A stretch of 6,110 nt of DNA from the NCBI GenBank assembly GCA_033763355.1, contig JANRKT010000246.1, positions 1-6,110 of the forward strand, written 5' to 3'. The position numbers and the translations under genes were made by a program. Numbering within the stretch: the first letter of the stretch is position 1; every line of letters starts with the position of its first letter. This DNA is from JANRKT01 sp033763355. GTDB taxonomy: Bacteria > Bacteroidota > Bacteroidia > Chitinophagales > Chitinophagaceae. This document shows, piece by piece, positions 1 through 6,110 of the stretch. Under the pieces are notes generated by a model. That model did not search any database. It was not told the origin of the DNA and saw only the letters and a program-made list of their open reading frames with translations.

Positions 1-2556
1 TTACTGCTTTATAAACACCGCCTGCTGTTTAAACCCGTTCTGGTTGGTATGTAAAATATAAGTGCCGGGTTTCAGGTGCCCCGTTTGCTGCCTGATTTGC
101 GTAAACCCTTTCTGTGCATTCATCTGTGTTTGCAGCATTACTTCACCGGCGCTGTTTACAATGCTTACATAAATGGGGCCGGTTGTTTCAGTATAATAGG
201 TTGCCATCAGCTCATCATGCACAGGGTTGAACTTTAACTGCAAACCGTTTTGCCCTCCTTTAAAGCTTACTTTCAAAATAGTGGAATAACGGTAATGGTT
301 GTTCTTATCAACCTGTTTTAAACGGTAATAATTGTTACCGGCAACAATTTCGCTATGAACAAAATCATAATATTGTTTGCTGTTGCTGTTGCCTTTTGAG
401 GTTTTAATTCCTGCAGTAATAAAGTTTATACCATCCGGCGAATGCTGCACTTCAAAGCGGTCGGTATTTTGTTCAAAAGCTGTTGTCCATTTCAGCAATA
501 CATCTTTTGAAGGTTGTGCGGCAGCGCTGAATTCAATTAAAGCAACAGGCAATGAAGAAAGGCCGCCGCTTCCGAGTGTATAATACCCGTCGTTAAGCGA
601 TGAAGCATTGATGACAAAATGCACCTGGTCGCTGTTTACCACCTCTTTGCTGAGCACATTCATTTCAGTAAACTGGCCGCCGCCGGCGCTGCTGAGCAGG
701 TAATAATTGCTGGCGTCGCTGGCCGTTAAATTACCACCCATAATATCTGATAAATCAAAAGAAAGTTCAATTAAACCATTGTTGTTGCCAGCATCTGTTT
801 TATCAATATACCATACCCTTGTATAACGGTGTGTGGCTTTTCCGCTCAGCCCGATATTGGTAACTGCAGCGCCGTCGTTGTGGGCAGCAACAATGTAATC
901 TCCGTTATCGTTCAGGTACGAAATATTATTCAATATCAGTCCGCCCCCGTTAGCAACGGCATGTGTCCCGTCTGTTTCACGGCCAATTCCAACAAGATCG
1001 TTGCTGTAAACCGTTCCTCCTCCATAAATATTATTTGCCGCCGGAAGGTTATATCTTATGCCAAGGTATTTGTGCACCAGGTTTCTTTGCACTGTATTTA
1101 AACTGGCTTTGAATAAAAACAACTCGGCAAGGTAACCGGTAAACCCTTTGGTTGATCCGTTTTCAGGCGTATTTCCCAAACGCAGTACGGATGGCACGCT
1201 GGCATAACTGCCGGCCGCGGCAAAACCATTGCCCGTTTTATTTGCATTAACGGAATTATTCTGGCTGCTGAACACGAATGAAAAATTATTGGGTGAACTG
1301 CCCGATGAATTGATCCTTGTTTCAATGATATCCCAGTTGCTGCTGTAATTTGCCGACGTTATTGTAGCATTGCCGCAACCGGCATGTACTCCCCATTTGT
1401 TGCTGCTTCCTCCGGCATTGTATCCCAGCTGAAACCAATTGTTGCATTTATTGCCTGCTTCCATACCCAATATATACATAGGGCTGGCTGCGCCGGAAGC
1501 GGAATTGGGTTTGCTTACTGAAAAAACAGTAAGCGGTGAACTGTTTCCTGTAAACAATTTGTAACCCAAAACATCTGCAAACTGGCTGCCGTTAAAAACA
1601 GCATAACCCCTCTGGTTGATCTGCGCAGCATTGGCCGTAGCGTATAAAGGCTGGTTATTGCTGCTTTTAAAATTTCTTGCGTTACCGGTTAAGTCGTTCC
1701 ATGTGCTGATCTTTCCGTTTTCAGCCTGGGTGGTTCCGTTGTTATCAGCCTGTATCCAGAAATCAAGGTCGCTCACTTCACCCTTCCCTCCTACACCACC
1801 GGGGCCTGTACTCCCTTTGGCCAAAGGTGCATGGGAATATATCCAGCCTGAAGTATTGTTGTACCCCGCTGTTGCATTGCTGATGTTGGTAAGAACTGCG
1901 TTTGCTTTACCAACAACGCCATTGCTAATAGCGTTGCCGCTCCCTTCTTCCATCCTGTAGTAAGAGATCAGGTTGGTTTCATTCCCCGCCAGTATTTTAT
2001 GCATGGTGCCCTGTATCTCCGATTGGGTCCGGGCAATGGTCCATATCCTTACATCGTCTATTTTACCTTTCCAGAAAGACTGGTTGCCGTTTCTTGAAGC
2101 GCCGATAACAAGGTTATAATTTGTATTGGCCAGCACACCGCCTACAGCCTGGGAGCCGCCGGGGTTGCCGTTTATTAAAACTTTCATGTTGTACCCATCA
2201 TAGGTTCCGGCCACATGGTACCAGCGGCCGGTAGTTAAAACTGCGCCACTGTACAGCCGGTAAGAACTTCTTCCGTTGGGGCTTACCGCAAAATAAGTCC
2301 TCATATCACCCGATATGCCCAGTTCAAAATTCATGTGGGCGGCATCGCTCCATTTTGCTGCAATGGACTGGTTATTACCTGTGGGGTTATCAATATAAAC
2401 CCATGCCTCAACAGTAATATAATTGGGCGTGGTAAACGAGCCTGCCTGCAGGTAATCGTTGGTACCGTCAAAAGCAAGGGCAAAATTGGTTTGGGACCGG
2501 GAAGTGTTGAATTGCAGTAAAAAAATTCCCAGGGCTAAGAGTATAGTTTTCTGCAT
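1..2556 (-). CDS. Secreted LamG-domain protein with T9SS type A C-terminal sorting domain
   Basis: This is a complete 851-residue gene; its stop codon is the first three bases of the window. Residues 1-21 form a signal peptide (hydrophobic core ILLALGIFLL, likely cleavage before Q22). Residues 24-200 look like a LamG/Laminin_G_3 jelly-roll, with the typical strings AFDGTNDYL, ITVEAWVYI, WYHVAGTYDG and GKIDDVRIW. Residues 262-500 look like a second concanavalin-like module (DLDFWIQAD, WNDLTGN, GYLAELFLF), with two cysteines (C371, C394) that could form a disulfide. Residues 500-665 (VGIGRETDG, YTRVWYIDKTD) resemble a domain often found after such modules in Bacteroidota, possibly DUF8202, though I am unsure of the name. 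Residues 669-766 form a fibronectin-like region beginning LPVALIEFSA, common just before sorting domains. Residues 774-851 match the T9SS type A tail (FNPVHDEL, VNSAGEV, LKPGTYIL). From the family, the protein should cross the outer membrane by T9SS and be released or anchored at the surface. No catalytic motif is visible, so adhesion or glycan binding is only a guess. The start ATG directly precedes the signal peptide, and no Shine-Dalgarno is seen. Confidence 0.9.
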   Translation of the reverse strand: MQKTILLALGIFLLQFNTSRSQTNFALAFDGTNDYLQAGSFTTPNYITVEAWVYIDNPTGNNQSIAAKWSDAAHMNFELGISGDMRTYFAVSPNGRSSYRLYSGAVLTTGRWYHVAGTYDGYNMKVLINGNPGGSQAVGGVLANTNYNLVIGASRNGNQSFWKGKIDDVRIWTIARTQSEIQGTMHKILAGNETNLISYYRMEEGSGNAISNGVVGKANAVLTNISNATAGYNNTSGWIYSHAPLAKGSTGPGGVGGKGEVSDLDFWIQADNNGTTQAENGKISTWNDLTGNARNFKSSNNQPLYATANAAQINQRGYAVFNGSQFADVLGYKLFTGNSSPLTVFSVSKPNSASGAASPMYILGMEAGNKCNNWFQLGYNAGGSSNKWGVHAGCGNATITSANYSSNWDIIETRINSSGSSPNNFSFVFSSQNNSVNANKTGNGFAAAGSYASVPSVLRLGNTPENGSTKGFTGYLAELFLFKASLNTVQRNLVHKYLGIRYNLPAANNIYGGGTVYSNDLVGIGRETDGTHAVANGGGLILNNISYLNDNGDYIVAAHNDGAAVTNIGLSGKATHRYTRVWYIDKTDAGNNNGLIELSFDLSDIMGGNLTASDASNYYLLSSAGGGQFTEMNVLSKEVVNSDQVHFVINASSLNDGYYTLGSGGLSSLPVALIEFSAAAQPSKDVLLKWTTAFEQNTDRFEVQHSPDGINFITAGIKTSKGNSNSKQYYDFVHSEIVAGNNYYRLKQVDKNNHYRYSTILKVSFKGGQNGLQLKFNPVHDELMATYYTETTGPIYVSIVNSAGEVMLQTQMNAQKGFTQIRQQTGHLKPGTYILHTNQNGFKQQAVFIKQ

Positions 2557-2592
2557 AGAATTCTGGTCTAAGGGTACAGCAACTTGGATTTA

Positions 2593-2720
2593 CAGGCCGC
2601 GGCTCAGTTTGTTTGTCATGCTGGGGAACGAAGCATCTGACATGGTAACAATTTTACTTGTTATTTCAGCTTTTCAGATTCCCCCCCATTCGCCGGAATG
2701 ACAAGCTGAGTCGCCTCCTG
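2593..2720. repeat. Imperfect palindromic intergenic element (REP/MITE-like)
   Basis: The left arm (2593-2639) and the reverse complement of the right arm (2675-2720) share, in the same order, CAGG, GCG, CTCAG, TTGTCAT, GAA and ATCTG, with small gaps between. The centre is AT-rich and holds a second perfect stem, TAACAA (2646-2651) pairing with TTGTTA (2658-2663) around a 6-base loop. The right arm, read on the minus strand, has the form GTCATTCCGGCGAA...GGAATCTG, a type of sequence that recurs between genes in many bacterial genomes. The element lies between two minus-strand genes and contains no credible ORF. It may be a dispersed repeat, a small non-autonomous mobile element or a structured leader/terminator. 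The symmetry is seen directly; the class is inference. Confidence 0.65.
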
Positions 2721-2756
2721 ATAACGGGTATCTAACGCACAAAATATAAATTACTT

Positions 2757-2787
2757 TTACCGGCCCTGAATAAAACATAGCCGGTAA
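2757..2787 (-). terminator. Hairpin downstream of the small membrane-protein gene, possible terminator
   Basis: TTACCGGC (2757-2764) and GCCGGTAA (2780-2787) form a perfect 8-bp inverted repeat around a 15-base loop. It lies 58 bases past the stop of the 2846-3154 gene in the direction of its transcription. On the minus strand the stem is followed by AAAAG and then an AT-rich stretch, not by a clean T-run, so it is a weak intrinsic terminator at best. It could instead be an operator-like or mRNA 3'-end structure. Confidence 0.35.
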
Positions 2788-2845
2788 GGGTAAATACTTA
2801 GTGCAATTACTAAAAGGGGGTCCGCAGGTTGGTTTTTTTACGCTG

Positions 2846-3154
2846 TTACAGAGTGGATTTTTTGTTTCTGAAAAGGCCAAACCAGCGGAGGATTTTTTTC
2901 TCATAATTCCAGAAAAAGCGGAACTGGCCAAAGAAGAAAGAAACAATGAGTATAATAACCTGGTAACCGAAAACAAGTATAACAAGGCGCACCAGCAGTT
3001 TCCACAGCCACCAGGTTTCTTCATTCATACCCAGCCATGAAGTGATGGCTTTGGAAATATATGCAGTAAGCGAACCTGTAACGGCAAAAGTGCAAAGGAT
3101 TAAAACAAGCTGTATATTGGAAACCTTCCATTTTGCTTTAAGCTTTTCGAACAT
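2846..3154 (-). CDS. Small two-helix membrane protein, DUF6787-like
   Basis: This gene encodes 102 residues of unknown function. The chosen ATG at 3154 gives MFEKLKAKWKVSNIQL, a short basic amphipathic start directly before a membrane segment. An in-frame ATG at 3220 would add 22 residues (MLRQTSPHF...) that read through an A/T tract and look non-coding, so I reject it. Two hydrophobic segments are visible, at about residues 14-35 and 53-76, joined by a Trp-rich loop (EETWWLWK). The protein ends with an aromatic and basic tail (GQFRFFWNYEKKILRWFG). The pattern of an N-terminal KLKxKW, a 'TGSL' in the first helix and FGQF.FFW..EKK near the end agrees with my memory of a small Bacteroidota family annotated as DUF6787. 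That name is recall, not a search. The protein is probably in the inner membrane with both ends in the cytoplasm, because both are rich in Lys and Arg. It is transcribed away from actA and nothing links it to respiration. Confidence 0.75.
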   Translation of the reverse strand: MFEKLKAKWKVSNIQLVLILCTFAVTGSLTAYISKAITSWLGMNEETWWLWKLLVRLVILVFGYQVIILIVSFFFGQFRFFWNYEKKILRWFGLFRNKKSTL

Positions 3155-3165
3155 GCTGCAAAGAG

Positions 3166-3189
3166 AAAAAAAAATCTTGTCAAAACAAG
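3166..3189 (-). other. Small hairpin plus T-tract in the leader of the small membrane-protein gene
   Basis: On the minus strand CTTGT pairs with ACAAG (3189-3185 and 3180-3176) around a 4-base loop. One base later comes a run of nine T (3174-3166), ending 11 bases before the ATG at 3154. This has the layout of an intrinsic terminator or attenuator, but the stem is only 5 bp with two G-C pairs. It may simply be an AT-rich leader. Confidence 0.25.
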
Positions 3190-3313
3190 GATAAAAATGA
3201 GGTGATGTTTGCCTCAACAAATATGATTACAGAAACATGACAAAATACATTACAATAATTCAACAATCGGCTGAAACCCGCACCAGATAAGGCTCAAAAA
3301 AATTTAAGAACTG

Positions 3314-3346
3314 TTGATATTTTGTTAAGATCGTACCTTATTTTTG
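3314..3346 (+). promoter_or_regulatory. Bacteroidota-type promoter for the act operon
   Basis: TATTTTTG at 3339-3346 is an exact match to the Bacteroidota -7 consensus TAnnTTTG. TTG at 3314-3316 lies 22 bases upstream, inside the 17-23 base spacing described for Flavobacterium promoters. A second TTTG at 3321-3324 is only 14 bases away and fits less well. Transcription would begin near 3352-3355, leaving a leader of about 40 bases before the ATG at 3394. This also argues against the in-frame TTG at 3322 being the start of actA. Confidence 0.6.
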
Positions 3347-3393
3347 TGCCCTGTAATGGATTTTATCCACTTCTTCTACAACCCGTTGTGTTT

Positions 3394-4638
3394 ATGAACG
3401 ACTGTCGCCCCACTACCAGAATTTTGATCGTTTGCTGCACATTGTTATTTACGTTTTTTGTTAACCCATTGGCTGCTCAGGACGGAAAGGCATTGTTTCA
3501 GCAGAAGTGTGCTTCCTGCCACGCAATAGATAAAAGATTAACTGGTCCTGCATTAAAAGGGGTAGAAGATCGTTGGGCTGATAAAACTAAATTGTATGCA
3601 TGGATAAGAAATAGTGCTGCGGTAGTAAAAAGCGGTTACCCCAGAGCTGTTGAGGTGTTCAATGAATTCAACAAAATTCAAATGACCGCCTTTCCAGAAT
3701 TAACAGATAAGGATATTGATGCCATCTTAACTTATATTAATACTCCTCCACCCGGGACAGTCAATGGCGGGCCAACTCCTACCGACGTACCAGATCCATC
3801 ATCCTCCGACAGTACCCTTCTCTTCGGCATACTCACCCTCATCCTCGCAGTAATTGCACTCATTTTATTACAGGTTAACAGCAACCTTAAAAAACTTTCC
3901 GACGATAAAGAAGGTATTCCTGCTCCCGAGCCGGTTCCCTTCTTCCGCAATAAAGCTTATATCGCATTGGGTATTATCGTCCTCTTTATGGTGGGGGGTT
4001 ATTATACCATACAGGGCGCTGTTGGCCTTGGCCGCATGAAAAATTATCAGCCGGTACAACCCATTTATTATTCCCATAAAGTGCATGCAGGTGTTAACCA
4101 GATTAACTGTCTCTATTGCCACGGCGGTGCAATGGAAGGCAAACATGCCAACATACCTTCTGTAAATGTTTGTATGAACTGCCACATGGCTATTAATGAA
4201 TATGCCAAAGGGCCCAAACTTTTTGATGAAAACGGAACTGAAGTAGATGGCACCGCTGAAATCCAGAAATTATATGCCGCTGCAGGCTGGGATCCCAAAT
4301 CGCAGAAATACACCGGCAAAGGAAAACCCGTTGAATGGGTACGCATACACAACCTTCCCGATCATGTTTACTTTAACCACTCCCAGCACGTAAAAGCAGG
4401 TAAAGTGCAGTGCCAGACCTGCCATGGTGAGATACACAAAATGGATGAAGTATATCAGTTCTCCGACCTGAGCATGGGCTGGTGCGTTAACTGCCACCGC
4501 GAAACCAAAGTGCAGTTTACCGACAACAAATTCTACAGCATTTACGAAAAATTCCATGAGGATATCAAGAATAAAAAAATGGACAGTGTTACGGTAGAAA
4601 AGATTGGCGGTACGGAATGTCAGAAATGTCATTACTGA
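3394..4638 (+). CDS. actA: Alternative complex III subunit ActA, hexaheme cytochrome c with fused N-terminal monohaem domain
   Basis: The product has 414 residues and is the multihaem subunit of alternative complex III, the membrane quinol-oxidising complex that replaces cytochrome bc1. Residues 1-28 are a signal peptide (cleavage likely after LAA). A class I cytochrome c domain follows, with CASCH at 39-43 and a probable Met ligand at M97 (IQMTAFPELTDKDIDAIL). Then come a Pro/Gly/Ser-rich linker (about 117-138), a membrane helix (140-160), a Lys-rich loop (161-187) and a second helix (189-208). The C-terminal cytochrome c7-like region has five CxxCH sites, at C239, C260, C340, C364 and C409; the last one ends the protein (CQKCHY). 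The two helices place both haem domains in the periplasm. The haem chain should carry electrons from quinol oxidation towards a cytochrome c or terminal oxidase. I chose ATG 3394 because it begins a normal signal peptide; the TTG at 3322 overlaps the promoter. ActB follows after 90 bases, supporting the operon call. Databases may label this only 'c-type cytochrome' or 'cytochrome c3 family protein'. Confidence 0.92.
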   Translation: MNDCRPTTRILIVCCTLLFTFFVNPLAAQDGKALFQQKCASCHAIDKRLTGPALKGVEDRWADKTKLYAWIRNSAAVVKSGYPRAVEVFNEFNKIQMTAFPELTDKDIDAILTYINTPPPGTVNGGPTPTDVPDPSSSDSTLLFGILTLILAVIALILLQVNSNLKKLSDDKEGIPAPEPVPFFRNKAYIALGIIVLFMVGGYYTIQGAVGLGRMKNYQPVQPIYYSHKVHAGVNQINCLYCHGGAMEGKHANIPSVNVCMNCHMAINEYAKGPKLFDENGTEVDGTAEIQKLYAAAGWDPKSQKYTGKGKPVEWVRIHNLPDHVYFNHSQHVKAGKVQCQTCHGEIHKMDEVYQFSDLSMGWCVNCHRETKVQFTDNKFYSIYEKFHEDIKNKKMDSVTVEKIGGTECQKCHY

Positions 4639-4685
4639 TAAATAGGGTGATTTGAAGATATACTGATTTGCCGGGGGCAAAGGGC

Positions 4686-4718
4686 ATTTTCAAATTTTCA
4701 GATTTTCAAATTTTTCAA
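4686..4718 (+). repeat. AT-rich short tandem repeat in the actA-actB gap
   Basis: Four consecutive units read ATTTTCAA, ATTTTCAG, ATTTTCAA and ATTTTTCAA. The array ends 10 bases before the actB ATG, so it occupies much of the 90-base gap and would lie in the mRNA just upstream of the actB start. It is not a usual terminator or Shine-Dalgarno. It might keep the ribosome-binding region unstructured, or may be a simple slippage-prone repeat; neither is shown. Confidence 0.6.
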
Positions 4719-4728
4719 ATTGGGATAA

Positions 4729-6110
4729 ATGAGTCAAAAAAAGTACTGGCAAAGTCTCGGCGAACTAAAGAACAGTGAAGGGTATAAGAATGATGTGAAA
4801 AATGAATTTAACGAAGAACTGCCTTTGGCTGACCTTGATGGTAAAGGACTTCTTGATGCCAAAACCCCACGCCGGGATTTCTTAAAATACCTCGGTTTCA
4901 GTACTGCCGCTGCTGCTGTTGCAGCCGGTTGTGAAATGCCTGTAAGAAAAAGTGTTCCTTATTTAAATAAGCCCGAAAATATAGTTCCGGGTGTGGCCAA
5001 TTATTACGCCACAACTTATGTGCAGGATGGAGATGCCATTCCCGTAGTGGCCAAAGTAAGAGATGGCCGCCCCATCAAGATTGAAGGGAATGAACTGTCA
5101 TCCATCACCAAAGGGGGTACATCTGCCCGTGTGCAGGCCTCCGTGCTGAATTTGTATGATACGGCCCGTTTACGTTACCCTATGGCAAATGGCAAAGAGT
5201 CGCCCACCTTTGATGCCTTTGATAAAATGGTTGCAGATGCCATGAACAGTCTGGGAGGATTACCTGTAGTATTGCTTACTTCAACCATTACTTCCCCCAC
5301 TACAAAACAGATTATTAAGGAGTTTCTCGATAAATATCCCGGCAGCCGTCATGTGCAATACGATGCACTTTCTGCAAGCGGTATGTTGCTGGCCAACCAG
5401 GCCTGTTATGGTAAAAGGGCAATACCTTCTTATCATTTTGAAAATGCAAAAGTAATTGTAAGCATTGGTGCAGATTTTCTTGGCACCTGGCTAAGCCCTG
5501 TTGAATATGCCCGCCAGTATGCAACCGGCCGGAAGATCAACCAGCAAAACCCCGCAATGAGCAAGCATATACAGTTTGAAAGTATGCTGAGCATGACAGG
5601 TGCAAATGCGGATGACAGGTATGTTCACCGTCCTTCAGAAACGGGTGCGGTTGTTCTTAATTTGTATGCCAAACTGGGTGGAAGTGTTACTGCGCCTGCA
5701 TTAACTGATGAAAGATTGAAGAAGGGCGTTGACATGGCCGCCAATATGCTTAAAGCTTCCGGAGGAGAAGCATTGGTGGTTTGCGGAAGTAATGACGTGA
5801 ATGTGCAGGTGGTGGTAAATGCCATAAATGAGATTGTTGGTGCAAACGGTAAAACCATTAACTGGTCAACCACATTGAATACCCGCCAGGGAGATGATGC
5901 CGCAATGAACCAGCTGGTGCAGGAAATGAACGAAGGAAAGATTGGCGCATTGCTGATACATGGCGTTAACCCTGTTTATGATTATTTTGACGGAAAGAAA
6001 TTTGCAGACGGATTAAAGAAAGTAAAAGCATCTGTTTCTTTTAATGAAAGGGAAGATGAAACAACTGAGCTCTGCAAATTTGTAATCCCCGACCACCACT
6101 TTCTCGAAAG
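4729..6110 (+). CDS. actB: Alternative complex III subunit ActB, N-terminal part (runs off the window)
   Basis: The frame is open from ATG 4729 to the window end: 460 full codons with no stop. ActB proteins are usually about 1,000 residues, so a little under half is visible. The start MSQKKYWQSLGELKN and the Tat-like motif TPRRDFLKYLGFS (R48, R49) fit the family annotated as TAT-variant-translocated molybdopterin oxidoreductase. After the signal's hydrophobic stretch there is a lipobox-like VAAGC with C68. Residues about 86-460 resemble the molybdopterin oxidoreductase fold (VAKVRDGRPIKIEGNE, RLRYPM, VIVSIGADFLGTW, GALLIHGVNPVYDYF, FVIPDHHFLE). The CxxCxxxC motif that binds an N-terminal Fe-S cluster in true molybdoenzymes is absent: the only visible cysteines are C68, C226, C352 and C449. 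This matches the known lack of a molybdenum cofactor in ActB. The expected C-terminal ferredoxin-like part with Fe-S clusters lies outside the window. No strong Shine-Dalgarno is seen (GGGATAA just before the ATG). Likely co-transcribed with actA. Confidence 0.93.
   Translation, partial: MSQKKYWQSLGELKNSEGYKNDVKNEFNEELPLADLDGKGLLDAKTPRRDFLKYLGFSTAAAAVAAGCEMPVRKSVPYLNKPENIVPGVANYYATTYVQDGDAIPVVAKVRDGRPIKIEGNELSSITKGGTSARVQASVLNLYDTARLRYPMANGKESPTFDAFDKMVADAMNSLGGLPVVLLTSTITSPTTKQIIKEFLDKYPGSRHVQYDALSASGMLLANQACYGKRAIPSYHFENAKVIVSIGADFLGTWLSPVEYARQYATGRKINQQNPAMSKHIQFESMLSMTGANADDRYVHRPSETGAVVLNLYAKLGGSVTAPALTDERLKKGVDMAANMLKASGGEALVVCGSNDVNVQVVVNAINEIVGANGKTINWSTTLNTRQGDDAAMNQLVQEMNEGKIGALLIHGVNPVYDYFDGKKFADGLKKVKASVSFNEREDETTELCKFVIPDHHFLE

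Noticed and set aside
829..1101. 90-residue plus-strand ORF, and similar ORFs at 377-583, 1616-1960 and 2335-2520
   Set aside because: All are antisense to the well-supported LamG/T9SS gene and show low-complexity or cysteine-rich shadow sequence without domains.
2671..2680. TTTTCAGATT shared between the palindrome and the actA-actB repeat (4695-4704)
   Set aside because: A ten-base AT-rich match with no extension on either side is easily chance.
2740..2748. Possible minus-strand promoter for the LamG gene (TATATTTTG, near TAnnTTTG)
   Set aside because: It has one extra T relative to the consensus and no convincing TTG upstream at the right distance.
2801..3040. 79-residue plus-strand ORF
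   Set aside because: It is antisense to the small membrane-protein gene, has no recognisable domain, and its frame is explained by that gene's codon pattern.
3218..3244. Possible minus-strand promoter for the small membrane-protein gene (CATATTTG with TTTG upstream)
   Set aside because: The -7 element has a mismatch at its first base and the spacing to TTTG is only 15 bases.
3314..3328. FNR/CRP-like site (TTGAT...GTTAA) before actA
   Set aside because: Only one half-site matches, and its TTG is better explained as the promoter's upstream element.
3322..3393. In-frame TTG start that would lengthen ActA by 24 residues
   Set aside because: The added residues overlap the promoter match at 3339-3346 and come before a clean signal peptide that starts at ATG 3394.
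3394..3780. Different base composition of the N-terminal cytochrome c domain of ActA, as a sign of recent fusion
   Set aside because: A hand count gives about 42% GC for 3481-3780 and 45% for 4081-4380, too small a difference to support transfer.
3868..4680. Minus-strand ORFs opposite actA (105, 79 and 136 residues)
   Set aside because: The coding strand has six CxxCH motifs in one frame, which settles the reading; the antisense ORFs have no family features.

Overview
The window looks like a chromosomal segment of a Bacteroidota bacterium, most plausibly in or near the Chitinophagaceae. Three things point there: a large surface protein with a type IX secretion (T9SS) C-terminal sorting domain, the start of an alternative complex III (act) operon in the arrangement usual for this phylum, and a promoter of the TTG / TAnnTTTG type. 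None of the four genes has a clear Shine-Dalgarno sequence before its start, which also fits. The family-level placement is inference; no rRNA or other marker gene is present.

Layout. Positions 1-2556 (minus strand) encode a complete 851-residue secreted protein with LamG/concanavalin-like modules and a T9SS tail. The 289 bases from 2557 to 2845 hold no gene. They contain a 128-bp imperfect palindrome (2593-2720) resembling mobile or repetitive intergenic elements, and a separate 8-bp hairpin (2757-2787). Positions 2846-3154 (minus strand) encode a 102-residue membrane protein of unknown function. The 239-base divergent gap (3155-3393) holds a weak hairpin with a T-tract on the minus strand and a good Bacteroidota-type promoter facing right. 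From 3394 the plus strand carries actA, a hexaheme cytochrome c. After a 90-base gap with an AT-rich short tandem repeat comes actB, which runs off the right edge.

How the genes work together. ActA and ActB are subunits of alternative complex III, the quinol-oxidising respiratory complex that replaces cytochrome bc1 in many Bacteroidota and passes electrons to cytochrome c or directly to a terminal oxidase. The remaining subunits (actC-F), and often cytochrome oxidase genes, would be expected just beyond the right edge. The minus-strand genes have no evident functional link to respiration. I see no clearly undescribed system here. The points most worth a second look are the palindromic intergenic element, the extra N-terminal monohaem domain fused to ActA, and the combined Tat/lipoprotein signal on ActB.
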